64,000 bases of DNA. Source: Pedobacter polaris (lineage in GTDB: Bacteria > Bacteroidota > Bacteroidia > Sphingobacteriales > Sphingobacteriaceae). Below the pieces are notes generated by a model. The model had not been told where the DNA came from. It ran no database searches and saw only the letters and a program-made list of their open reading frames with translations. Below, one piece after another: positions 1 through 7,906 of this stretch. How positions within the stretch are numbered: the first letter of the stretch is position 1; every line of letters starts with the position of its first letter. A program made the position numbers and the translations under genes. The stretch covers positions 62,001-126,000 of the forward strand of contig NZ_SWBR01000003.1 of NCBI RefSeq assembly GCF_005116505.1. The letters run 5' to 3'.

Positions 1-414
1 AAAAATTATTTAGATGAAGGCTTTTCCATTAACAAATTAAAAGCCGAATTAAGCGATGAAAACGCTGAGTTTTACTCTGCTTCAATTGAAAATAATGTAA
101 TTGGTTACTTAAAACTAAACTTTGGAGCATCTCAAACAGAACTTAAAGACGATAAAGCACTTGAAATTGAAAGAATTTATGTGCTCAAAGATTTTCACGG
201 TAAAAAAGTAGGGCAAATTCTGTACGACAAAGCGATTGAAGTAGCCAAACAGAAAAATGCTGACTATGTTTGGTTAGGAGTTTGGGAAGAAAACCCAAGA
301 GCAATTAACTTTTACAAGAAAAATGGTTTTATTGAATTTGATAAACACATTTTTAAATTGGGTAATGATGAACAGACGGACATTATGATGAAACTAAAAT
401 TAAAAAAGGACTAA
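1..414 (+). CDS. GNAT family N-acetyltransferase (5' end outside window)
   Basis: The reading frame is open from the first base, so the window cuts the gene and about 137 residues remain. An internal GTG at 181 is not the true start, because coding sequence continues upstream of it without a stop. The visible part carries the GNAT acetyl-CoA site (IERIYVLKDFHGKKVGQ, an R/Q-x-x-G-x-G type loop) followed by the C-terminal pattern ENPRAINFYKKNGF, where the tyrosine normally helps catalysis. It should move an acetyl group from acetyl-CoA to an amine; the substrate cannot be told. The family call is firm and the specific function is unknown. Confidence 0.85.
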   Translation, partial: KNYLDEGFSINKLKAELSDENAEFYSASIENNVIGYLKLNFGASQTELKDDKALEIERIYVLKDFHGKKVGQILYDKAIEVAKQKNADYVWLGVWEENPRAINFYKKNGFIEFDKHIFKLGNDEQTDIMMKLKLKKD

Positions 415-523
415 ATCAGGCAAAATACTATTAATTAGGGGTTTACATAAGACTTCAGCGGTGCGCTTAGACACTGCCCTGATGACAGTACTCTTTTCAG
501 CAATCCAACAATTAAACAATACC

Positions 524-2155
524 TTACCTCTTCTTTACACGTTTTAGAACCATTAAGCTCAAAGGGTTCATCATGTAGCCGCTAATGTTATTCTGAAGCA
601 TTACAACTGCTTGATCGTACAGAATGGGCACTACAGAAGAATGTTCCATTACCATATTATCCATTTGATAGTACAATTCATACCTCTTTTTGGCATCACT
701 TTCAAAATAACTTTGCTCAAATAATTTATCGAATTTGTCATTAAAATAGCCAGTATAGTTTGGTCCGAATGGTACTCTATTTTTAGAATAGAAAACAGAT
801 AAGTAATTTTCGCCATCAGGGTAATCGGCAATCCACGACCCTCTAAAGAAATTCACCTCATTCTTTGCCATTAAATCTCTTAAGCTCGCACTAGGGCTAA
901 CATCTACCTTAGCTTTGATGCCTATGTTGGCGAGTTCTCCTTGTATAAACTCAATTAAATCTCTGTAAGTTGTAGAGGTGCTTAAGGTAACTTCAGGCAT
1001 TCCTTTACCTCCCGGAAATCCTGCTTCTGCTAGTAACTTCGCTGACAGTGCTGGATTGTAATTGTAGCCTTTAACTCGTGCGCTATCAAACCCTGGCATT
1101 CCTCTAGGAATAAAACCACTTGTAGCAGGTGTACCAATGCTATTTCTTAAGTACTTAATTAGCTTTGGCCTATCAATAGCATAATTAACCGCCTGTCTTA
1201 CTTTTTTTAACCTCAATGGAGAATTCTTTACTAAAGCTTTAGAAGTGTCTACCAAAATCCCAACATATTCGGTACACAAATAAGGTCCTCTGTTCAATTG
1301 AAATTTGCCTTTATATTTACTTGTCATCTTTCCGCTTTTTGTTAAAATATCATCGCGGTAGCTTCCATCCACACTGTTAAAAAAATCTAGTTCTTTTTTA
1401 ATGAAATTCATAAAAGCACTTTGCTTATCACTAATGAAAGTAACTTTTACAGCATCTAAATAAGGTAAGCGAGTGTTGCCATCCTTTTCCCAATAATTTT
1501 CGTTTTTAAGCAAAACTAATATCTCGTCTTCTTTCCAATATTTAAACTTAAATGGCCCAGTTCCTACAGGGTGATTTCTAAAATCTTTTCCATAATGCTC
1601 TACTATCTCCTTCGGAACCACAGAGCAATATTGAGCAGTTAACAATTGCATGAAAGCTGGGAAAGGCTTAACCAAGGTGATTTGAAATGTAGTATCATTT
1701 AAAGCTTTAAAACTAGTGGCATCTTTTACTTTATCACTAAAAATCCATCCTCCAGACGAAGCAATTTTAGGATCTATTAAGCGGTAAAAACTATAAGCAA
1801 AATCTTCTGCAACTACTTTTCTTCCTTTTCCATTTTTAAAGAGTGGATCATCTTGAAAAAATACATCATCTCTAAGTTTAAAAGTATATATGAGATTGTC
1901 TTTAGAAATGGTCCATGTTTTTGCTATGCAAGGCATTGTGTTTAAGTTTTTATCCACTTGCACTAAACCATTAAAAAGCTGGTTAATCATCCAAATTGCA
2001 TTTTGATTGCGTGCAAAAGCTGGGTCTAAAGAAGTAACATTTTGATCTAAGTTAATATTGAATACTTTTTTGCCGTCATTATCATCTTTTCCTTTACAAG
2101 AAACAATTATTATCAAACAAAAAACAGAAAAAATATCTTTTATAATTCTACGCAT
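524..2155 (-). CDS. ABC transporter substrate-binding lipoprotein, family 5 (peptide/oligopeptide type)
   Basis: This is a periplasmic solute-binding protein of the DppA/OppA class, which delivers peptides or similar ligands to an ABC importer. I start it at the ATG at 2155 rather than the TTG at 2182, because it gives a compact lipoprotein signal: MRR, a hydrophobic stretch and lipobox I-V-S-C with Cys20. That leaves 543 residues, normal for the family. Family signatures include the N-terminal region with AFARNQNAIW, then GTGPFKFKYWKED in the middle, and the C-terminal SWIADYPDGENYL. No permease or ATPase gene is adjacent, so it is an orphan binding protein. It is divergent from the gene at 2200, with only 44 bases between the two starts. 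Confidence 0.85.
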   Translation of the reverse strand: MRRIIKDIFSVFCLIIIVSCKGKDDNDGKKVFNINLDQNVTSLDPAFARNQNAIWMINQLFNGLVQVDKNLNTMPCIAKTWTISKDNLIYTFKLRDDVFFQDDPLFKNGKGRKVVAEDFAYSFYRLIDPKIASSGGWIFSDKVKDATSFKALNDTTFQITLVKPFPAFMQLLTAQYCSVVPKEIVEHYGKDFRNHPVGTGPFKFKYWKEDEILVLLKNENYWEKDGNTRLPYLDAVKVTFISDKQSAFMNFIKKELDFFNSVDGSYRDDILTKSGKMTSKYKGKFQLNRGPYLCTEYVGILVDTSKALVKNSPLRLKKVRQAVNYAIDRPKLIKYLRNSIGTPATSGFIPRGMPGFDSARVKGYNYNPALSAKLLAEAGFPGGKGMPEVTLSTSTTYRDLIEFIQGELANIGIKAKVDVSPSASLRDLMAKNEVNFFRGSWIADYPDGENYLSVFYSKNRVPFGPNYTGYFNDKFDKLFEQSYFESDAKKRYELYYQMDNMVMEHSSVVPILYDQAVVMLQNNISGYMMNPLSLMVLKRVKKR

Positions 2156-2169
2156 CAGTTTAGGAATAC

Positions 2170-2177
2170 TATTTTTG
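2170..2177 (+). promoter_or_regulatory. Candidate -7 promoter element (TATTTTTG)
   Basis: TATTTTTG matches the Bacteroidota -7 consensus TAnnTTTG exactly and lies 22 bases before the ATG at 2200. No clear -33 TTTG stands at the expected distance, so the call rests on one element. It sits in the short divergent gap shared with the solute-binding protein gene. Confidence 0.4.
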
Positions 2178-2199
2178 TACAAATTAATAAATAATTCAG

Positions 2200-2655
2200 A
2201 TGTCTTTTTTAAATGAGCTCATAAATACTGAAAATGATGAAATTTTACGTGAAGAATTACACGAACGTGTAGCTATCGTTTCACATAAAATTAAATTCAT
2301 GGACAAAGTTCCAGTGGTTTGCTTAGATACCTTCAATATGCAAAATCTGGTTTTGGCTGATGAAATTAATGCAGCTGGAGGAATACTCGAAACAGACATT
2401 TTAGGAGCGGTTTATATTATTTACTATCAACCTGGCAAGGGTTTAAATGATTTAATGCGTGAAGTACCTGCATTATTAGATCCAAATTGGTCTGCAGTAA
2501 AAAACGGACGCATTATTTTGTTGAATGATGATGCTAACAAATTGCGCACACCAACTAACGCAGTGATGTTGGTAGAAGACTTTGCAGAAATGCTACATCC
2601 TGGATTCTTTATTTTTGGATCAGAGGGCGATAAGTGGATCAGGTTTGGGGTTTAG
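2200..2655 (+). CDS. BtuF/TroA-like periplasmic-binding domain protein without signal peptide
   Basis: The 151-residue product looks like a trimmed substrate-binding domain of the cobalamin/iron-siderophore (BtuF, helical-backbone) type. It has VPVVCLDTFNMQNLVLADEI followed by an A-A-G-G turn, then NWSAVKNGRIILLNDD, and a C-terminal LVEDFAEMLHPGF. In BtuF-like proteins these correspond to the second-lobe entry, the W-x-A-V-x-x-G-R-V strand and the final helix. No signal peptide or lipobox is visible, so it should be cytosolic, which is odd for this fold. It may be a cofactor-sensing or cobalamin-related accessory protein. The domain assignment is moderately sure and the role is unknown. Confidence 0.6.
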   Translation: MSFLNELINTENDEILREELHERVAIVSHKIKFMDKVPVVCLDTFNMQNLVLADEINAAGGILETDILGAVYIIYYQPGKGLNDLMREVPALLDPNWSAVKNGRIILLNDDANKLRTPTNAVMLVEDFAEMLHPGFFIFGSEGDKWIRFGV

Positions 2656-2674
2656 CTAGTAATCATTTAACGCT

Positions 2675-2791
2675 ATGTTGTTAATCGGTCTCTCTTCAAC
2701 TCATTACACTCCATTTTTTTACGGGCTTGCAATTGGGATTGGGGTTTTATGGTTGATTTATGATTATTATAAAAATCAAAAGAGAAGCTGA
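2675..2791 (+). CDS. Small single-pass membrane protein (38 aa)
   Basis: An ATG frame begins 20 bases after the preceding gene and ends with TGA two bases before the convergent FMN reductase gene. The product has a polar start, one hydrophobic helix (about residues 13-30, FFYGLAIGIGVLWLIYDYY) and a positively charged tail (KNQKRS), consistent with a single-span protein with a cytosolic C-terminus. No family is recognised. It could be a chance frame in a short gap, but the clean helix and basic tail argue for a real small protein. Confidence 0.4.
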   Translation: MLLIGLSSTHYTPFFYGLAIGIGVLWLIYDYYKNQKRS

Positions 2792-2793
2792 AC

Positions 2794-3315
2794 TTAATAA
2801 TTAATAAATTTGCCTATCTGTTGGTTTACAAATTGCAAAGTATCCTCTTTAAAAAAACCTTCCTGCTGATCCAACTCAGTTTTAATGCTGGCAATGTGCA
2901 AACGCAAGGGCATAACATTTAAATGTAAATAAGCACAAACGCCATTAAAATGTTCAATACCTCGGATATTTCCATATTTACCAGATGAAATACCTACCAA
3001 ACAAGCTTTTTTATCATAGAAACTTTCAGGAAAAGCACAGGCATCTATAAAGACTTTTAAAACACCTGGAAAACTTCCATTATATTCTGGAATAACAAAT
3101 AAAAACTTTGTTGTTGCGCTAACTAAATCTTGAATTTTTTGAAAAGCTTCACTTCTTTTGCCATATAAATCTGAACCAATTAAGGTTTCTGGCAAATCTT
3201 GTAAATTTAATAAGTTTGTTTCCAAGCCCTTTTTAACCAGCTCTTTCTGATAATATTTTGCCACTTTTAACGTATTACTTGCAGGTCTATTTGTGCCAGA
3301 TATAATGGTAATCAT
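2794..3315 (-). CDS. NADPH-dependent FMN reductase family protein
   Basis: This 173-residue flavodoxin-fold protein belongs to the NADPH-dependent FMN/azo/quinone reductase family. I use the ATG at 3315, because the first beta strand (MITIISGTNRPASNT) starts directly there; a longer frame to 3348 would add eleven residues the family lacks. The phosphate-binding loop is SGTNRPASNT, the flavin ring loop is VIPEYNGSFPGVLKVFIDAC, and GISSGKYGNIRG follows. Such enzymes reduce free or bound FMN, quinones or metals. It stands alone on the minus strand, convergent with the small frame before it. The specific electron acceptor is not deducible. Confidence 0.85.
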   Translation of the reverse strand: MITIISGTNRPASNTLKVAKYYQKELVKKGLETNLLNLQDLPETLIGSDLYGKRSEAFQKIQDLVSATTKFLFVIPEYNGSFPGVLKVFIDACAFPESFYDKKACLVGISSGKYGNIRGIEHFNGVCAYLHLNVMPLRLHIASIKTELDQQEGFFKEDTLQFVNQQIGKFINY

Positions 3316-3496
3316 GCTTAAAAAATGTTGATAAGATGTGTAAAACACTTATGGCTTTAATACTAATATTAGGTTTTAGTTTGTATCTTAGCTAATTGTT
3401 AAAAAGTGCTTGTTTTGTACAAAAATAGCATTTTTTTCAGCTAATTAATGTAAAATAAAGTCGAGCCTAGCTTAGACCATTTTTTTAAAAAAATAG

Positions 3497-4300
3497 ATGA
3501 GTAAAATTATTGCTTTAGCAAATCAAAAAGGCGGTGTAGGTAAAACTACTTCGTCTATAAATTTAGCTGCCAGCTTAGCGGTTTTAGAGTATAAAACGCT
3601 TTTAGTTGATGCAGATCCACAGGCAAACTCTACTTCAGGTATTGGTTTCGACCCAAGGAATATTAAAAATAGTATCTATGAATGTATCATCAATGATGTT
3701 GATCCGCTAGATGCAATTGTTAAAACTGAAACACCAAATTTAGATTTATTGCCCGCTCATATTGATTTAGTTGGTGCTGAAATTGAAATGATTAACCTAA
3801 CTAGCCGCGAGTATAAAATGAAGGCTGTTTTAGAGAAAGTGAAAGATCAGTATGATTTTATTATCATTGATTGTTCACCATCTTTGGGTTTAATCACTAT
3901 TAACTCATTAACTGCTGCAGATTCTGTTATTATTCCAGTACAATGTGAATATTTTGCATTAGAAGGTTTAGGTAAATTATTAAACACAATTAAAATTGTT
4001 CAAAACCGTTTAAATCCAGAATTAGAGATTGAAGGCATTTTGTTGACAATGTATGATGTGAGATTACGTTTATCTAATCAAGTAGTAGAAGAAGTGAAAA
4101 CGCATTTCCAAGATTTAGTTTTCGAAACTATTATACAACGTAATACACGTTTAAGTGAGGCACCAAGTTATGGTGTTTCTGTTATTATGCATGATGCAAA
4201 TTGTAAAGGGGCTATTAATTATTTAAACTTAGCTAGAGAAATTGTTCGTAAAAACGGTTTGGTAACCGAAGAGCAAGATGTAACTACTGCAACCATATAA
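3497..4300 (+). CDS. parA: Chromosome-partitioning ATPase ParA (Soj)
   Basis: This is a 267-residue ParA/Soj ATPase with the deviant Walker A motif KGGVGKTT at residues 10-17, the DADPQAN switch and the Walker B-like IIIDCSPSLG. It binds non-specific DNA in its ATP form and moves ParB-parS complexes to segregate the chromosome. It is the first gene of a tight operon with parB nine bases downstream, then DUF5683, dapB and lepB. The length is typical of the chromosomal short type with no N-terminal DNA-binding extension, so a plasmid-type ParA is unlikely. Confidence 0.96.
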   Translation: MSKIIALANQKGGVGKTTSSINLAASLAVLEYKTLLVDADPQANSTSGIGFDPRNIKNSIYECIINDVDPLDAIVKTETPNLDLLPAHIDLVGAEIEMINLTSREYKMKAVLEKVKDQYDFIIIDCSPSLGLITINSLTAADSVIIPVQCEYFALEGLGKLLNTIKIVQNRLNPELEIEGILLTMYDVRLRLSNQVVEEVKTHFQDLVFETIIQRNTRLSEAPSYGVSVIMHDANCKGAINYLNLAREIVRKNGLVTEEQDVTTATI

Positions 4301-4309
4301 ATTATTTAG

Positions 4310-5209
4310 ATGACATCTTTTCAGCGAAAAACTGGTTTAGGAAAAGGATTAAGTGCACTTTTAGATGATAACGATTCGGTTCATCCTCCAAAAAATGGCA
4401 ATGATAGTTTAGAACAAACGGCACAAATTGGTAGCATAAGTGAAGTTAATATCAATGATATAGAAACTAATCCTTATCAGCCTCGTACAGAATTTGACCA
4501 AGTTGCTTTAAATGAGCTTTCAGAATCGATAAAGGTTCAAGGCTTAATTCAACCAATTACGGTTAGAAAGAATGGAAATAAATATCAGCTAATTTCTGGT
4601 GAACGTAGGTTAAGAGCTTCAAAATTGGCTGGTTTAACCCAAATTCCGGCTTACGTACGCACGGCAGACGATCAGCAAATGCTAGAAATGGCATTGATAG
4701 AAAATATTCAACGTGAAAATTTAAACGCCATTGAGGTTGCTTTAAGCTTTCAAATGATGATTGATGAATGTAAACTAAAACCCGAGCAATTAGGTGAAAG
4801 GGTTGGTAAAAATCGTACCACAGTAAGTAATTATTTACGCTTATTAAAATTACCGCCAGTTATTCAAGCTTCAATTCGTGATGGTAGAATATCAATGGGA
4901 CATGCTCGTGCTTTAATTAGTGTAGAAGAACAGGACAAACAATTATTTATTCATCAAGAAATTTTAGATAAAGGTTTATCCGTTCGTAAGGTTGAAGAAT
5001 TGGTTAGAAGCATCCATCATATACAAATCAAACCTAAATCAAATCCAGTTGGCATTTCTTTTGAATATCAGAAACTACAAAAAGATCTAGCTTCTAAATT
5101 TGCTACCAAAGTTAAATTGAAAGTAAATGAAAATGGCAAAGGCGCCATAGAAATTCCTTTCGTTTCTAACGACGATCTAAATAGAATACTTGAACTTTTA
5201 GATTGGTAA
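4310..5209 (+). CDS. parB: Chromosome-partitioning protein ParB (Spo0J)
   Basis: This 299-residue ParB has an N-terminal ParA-contact segment (TGLGKGLSALL), the ParB/Srx CTPase domain (ETNPYQPRTEFD, then LISGERRLRASKL and ALIENIQRENLN) and a central helix-turn-helix (LGERVGKNRTTVSNYLRLL) that reads parS. It ends in a short dimerisation region. It loads as a CTP-gated clamp around parS sites and stimulates ParA. It follows parA by nine bases and its stop overlaps the next start (TAATG). No parS-like 16-mer was noticed in the immediate vicinity. Confidence 0.96.
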   Translation: MTSFQRKTGLGKGLSALLDDNDSVHPPKNGNDSLEQTAQIGSISEVNINDIETNPYQPRTEFDQVALNELSESIKVQGLIQPITVRKNGNKYQLISGERRLRASKLAGLTQIPAYVRTADDQQMLEMALIENIQRENLNAIEVALSFQMMIDECKLKPEQLGERVGKNRTTVSNYLRLLKLPPVIQASIRDGRISMGHARALISVEEQDKQLFIHQEILDKGLSVRKVEELVRSIHHIQIKPKSNPVGISFEYQKLQKDLASKFATKVKLKVNENGKGAIEIPFVSNDDLNRILELLDW

Positions 5210-5883
5210 TGCGGTCAATATTCCTTTTAATTGTAACGCTTTTAACTTTTGCTACGGCAAAGGCGCAAAATCCTGTAACTAAAAAGCCGGCAGACACCAC
5301 CAAGGAGAAATTATTTGTAGATTCTGGAACATATGTAAATCAGGGGAAAATTGCTGCTCATAAAGCAGCTATGAAATCGCTTATTTTTCCAGGTTTGGGC
5401 CAGATGTATAATTATGGCTTAGTGGTGGACGATGTTAAAAATGGCAGGGTAAAAGGTAAAAGAATAGCTCAAAAACTATATATCATAGGTAAAACAGCTG
5501 CAATATATGCTGGTGGCACCATACTAGTAATGTCTTATATCGATAATAGAGAGCAATATAAAAGATTTTTAACGGAGCTACAATATAGGCAAGCGAATGG
5601 TGATAAACCAGATCCTAATGGAAATTTAGCTCAATATACTAACACACCCGCCTTAACGGTAGCTAAAAATATTTACAAACGTAATAGTCAGGTTGTCTTG
5701 ATTTCTTTGGTAGGTATTTATGGATTAAATGTATTAGATGCATACGTTACTACGCGCCTAAAATATTTCAATATAGATGAAACTTTGTCTATTAGAATAG
5801 CTCCATCATTAATAAATTCAAATACAATGTATGGTTACTCAGCACCTGCTGCACCAGCATTAAAACTAACGCTCAAATTATGA
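5209..5883 (+). CDS. DUF5683 domain protein, secreted/membrane
   Basis: The ATG at 5209 overlaps the parB stop and gives a clean signal peptide (MRSIFLLIVTLLTFATAKAQ); the alternative TTG six bases upstream adds nothing. The 224-residue product has the DUF5683 hallmark KSLIFPGLGQMYN around residue 60, then a hydrophobic segment (IYAGGTILVMSYI) and a second one (VVLISLVGIYGLNVLDAYV). This family is common in Bacteroidota next to parB and dapB and has no known function; a cell-envelope location is likely. Its stop overlaps the dapB start as ATGA, so the two are translationally coupled. Confidence 0.8.
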   Translation: MRSIFLLIVTLLTFATAKAQNPVTKKPADTTKEKLFVDSGTYVNQGKIAAHKAAMKSLIFPGLGQMYNYGLVVDDVKNGRVKGKRIAQKLYIIGKTAAIYAGGTILVMSYIDNREQYKRFLTELQYRQANGDKPDPNGNLAQYTNTPALTVAKNIYKRNSQVVLISLVGIYGLNVLDAYVTTRLKYFNIDETLSIRIAPSLINSNTMYGYSAPAAPALKLTLKL

Positions 5884-6623
5884 AAATAGCATTATTGGGT
5901 TATGGTAAAATGGGTCAAATTATTGAACGTTTCGCCATAGAAAGAGGACATGAAGTTGTGCTAAAAATCAGTATTGATAATTTAGAAGATTTCACAGTTT
6001 CTAATTTAGAAAAGGCAGATGTTGCCATAGACTTTAGTGCGCCAGATGCTGCAGTAGATAATATTTATAAGTGTTTTGAAGCCAATTTACCTGTAGTTGT
6101 TGGTACAACCGGATGGTATGGGAAACTGCAAGAAATTAAAAATGATTGTTTAAGTAGTAACAATACCTTACTTTACGGCTCTAATTTTAGTATTGGCGTA
6201 AATCTTTTCTTTCATTTAAATAAAGTATTAGCAAGGCTGATGAATAATTATCCTGCTTACGAAGTGCAAGTTGAAGAAATACACCACACACAAAAGCTAG
6301 ATGCGCCAAGTGGAACGGCAATGACAATTGCAGAAGAAATAATTGAAGAATTAGATCGTAAGTCTGAATGGCTAAATGAGGTAGTTGGTACTCAAATACC
6401 TGATGTGATTAAGAATGATCAATTATTAATAGAATCTCATAGAATTGAAAATGTACCAGGAACACATACAGTAGTGTACAGTTCTGAAGTAGATGAAATT
6501 GAGATTAAACATACTGCACATAGTAGAGCAGGTTTTGCTTTAGGTGCTGTAGTTGCTGCAGAGTGGCTACAAAACAAACAAGGTTTTTATAATATAGCTG
6601 ATGTATTTAATTTTAATGCTTAA
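5880..6623 (+). CDS. dapB: 4-hydroxy-tetrahydrodipicolinate reductase
   Basis: This NAD(P)H-dependent enzyme reduces 4-hydroxy-tetrahydrodipicolinate in the diaminopimelate/lysine pathway and so supplies peptidoglycan. The 247-residue chain carries the Rossmann loop GYGKMG at residues 7-12, the VGTTGW loop and the catalytic signature EIHHTQKLDAPSGTA, where the His pair and the Lys bind and protonate substrate. The length is slightly short, as usual for Bacteroidota DapB. It sits in an ATGA overlap with the gene before it and three bases ahead of lepB, which joins cell-wall precursor supply to protein secretion and chromosome segregation in one transcript. Confidence 0.96.
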   Translation: MKIALLGYGKMGQIIERFAIERGHEVVLKISIDNLEDFTVSNLEKADVAIDFSAPDAAVDNIYKCFEANLPVVVGTTGWYGKLQEIKNDCLSSNNTLLYGSNFSIGVNLFFHLNKVLARLMNNYPAYEVQVEEIHHTQKLDAPSGTAMTIAEEIIEELDRKSEWLNEVVGTQIPDVIKNDQLLIESHRIENVPGTHTVVYSSEVDEIEIKHTAHSRAGFALGAVVAAEWLQNKQGFYNIADVFNFNA

Positions 6624-6626
6624 AAT

Positions 6627-7826
6627 ATGAATTGGAAATTCTGGCAGAAAAACAAGAATGCCGAACCAAAAAAGAAAAAAAGTAAAACAAGAGAGTGGAC
6701 AGATGCCATCATCTTTGCGGTAGTTGCAGCCACCATTATTAGGGTATTTTTTATTGAGGCCTATACTATTCCTTCAGGATCTATGGAAAGGTCTTTATTG
6801 GTTGGAGATTTCTTATTTGTAAGTAAAGTGAACTACGGTGCACGTATTCCGATGACACCAGTTGCCTTCCCTTTTTCTCATCATACTTTGCCGCTTACGG
6901 CTACTACAAAGGCTTATTATGATGGTATCCAATGGAAATACAGAAGATTGCCAGGATTACAGGATATTAAACGCAATGATGTTGTTGTATTTAATTTCCC
7001 CGAAGGAGATACAGTAATGTTAGAGAATCAAAATCCGAGCTATTATGATAATGTAAGGATATATGGTTGGGCGAAAACAAATAGTGATTATACCATTACA
7101 AGCAGACCAGTAGATAAACGAGAAAATTATATTAAACGTTGTATCGGTATTGCTGGTGATGTTGTAAGTATGAAAAATGGCATTGTAAACGTAAATGGTA
7201 AAGATGAGCCGTTAAAAAATACCGGAATGATGCCTTATCGTATTCAGTTTAACACCACAGAAGTTAATTTGAAATTACTTGAAGATATAGGATTTGTTAC
7301 TGGAGAAATGCAGCAAGAAACGCCTGATACTTATTTGGCTAATGCTTCTGCGGAGATGATCGAAGAACTTAAGAAATTAGATTTTGTAAAATCAGCAACC
7401 ATGGATTCTGCTACAGCAGAACAAATAGAAGGGGGAGGTATATTCCCTCATGATCCAAATCGTAAGTGGAATCGAGATAATTTTGGTCCGATAAAAATTC
7501 CTGCAAAAGATTGGACAGTTCAGATTGATAGCAATACGATGCCCTTATACTATAGAGCAATTAGAACATACGAAGGAAATAAAGTAGAGAAAAAAGGAAG
7601 TGATTGGTATATTAATGATAAGATTGCCAAATCATACACTTTTAAAATGAACTATTATTGGATGATGGGTGACAACCGTCATAATTCTGCAGATTCTCGT
7701 TATTGGGGATTTGTACCAGAAGATCATGTTGTAGGCAAGGCGCTATTCATTTGGATGAGCTTTGATAGCAGTGGATCATGGTTTAGCAAAATTCGTTGGA
7801 GCAGAATTTTTAAAGGAATACATTAA
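6627..7826 (+). CDS. lepB: Signal peptidase I
   Basis: This inner-membrane serine protease cleaves signal peptides from secreted proteins. It has a basic cytosolic start, one membrane helix (about residues 26-46) and the catalytic serine in IPSGSMERS (Ser52). The general base is in YIKRCIGIAGD (Lys170), and the late motif MMGDNRHNSADSRYWG is present. At 399 residues it is much longer than E. coli LepB (324), mainly because of an insertion between the Lys box and the GDNR box, which is typical of Bacteroidota. It is the last gene of the parA operon, and a terminator follows. Confidence 0.95.
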   Translation: MNWKFWQKNKNAEPKKKKSKTREWTDAIIFAVVAATIIRVFFIEAYTIPSGSMERSLLVGDFLFVSKVNYGARIPMTPVAFPFSHHTLPLTATTKAYYDGIQWKYRRLPGLQDIKRNDVVVFNFPEGDTVMLENQNPSYYDNVRIYGWAKTNSDYTITSRPVDKRENYIKRCIGIAGDVVSMKNGIVNVNGKDEPLKNTGMMPYRIQFNTTEVNLKLLEDIGFVTGEMQQETPDTYLANASAEMIEELKKLDFVKSATMDSATAEQIEGGGIFPHDPNRKWNRDNFGPIKIPAKDWTVQIDSNTMPLYYRAIRTYEGNKVEKKGSDWYINDKIAKSYTFKMNYYWMMGDNRHNSADSRYWGFVPEDHVVGKALFIWMSFDSSGSWFSKIRWSRIFKGIH

Positions 7827-7833
7827 AAGAATT

Positions 7834-7861
7834 TGTCATTCCGAGCTCAGCGAGGAATCTC
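7834..7861. repeat. REP-like imperfect palindrome (ATTCCGAGC...GCGAGGAAT)
   Basis: ATTCCGAGC at 7838-7846 and GCGAGGAAT at 7850-7858 form an inverted pair with one mismatch, between the lepB stop and its terminator. The wording resembles dispersed GAGC-rich intergenic repeats common in Bacteroidota genomes. That link is recognition from memory, not a search. No second copy of this version was seen in the window. Confidence 0.45.
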
Positions 7862-7875
7862 TAAGTAAAATAAAA

Positions 7876-7906
7876 CCTCGATATTTTTATCGGGGTTTTT
7901 TAATTT
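7876..7906 (+). terminator. Rho-independent terminator after lepB
   Basis: CCTCGAT (7876-7882) pairs with ATCGGGG (7889-7895) through one G-T pair, and a run of T with few interruptions follows to 7906. It closes the parA-parB-DUF5683-dapB-lepB unit. It also lies just beyond the stop of the convergent dehydrogenase gene. Confidence 0.75.
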
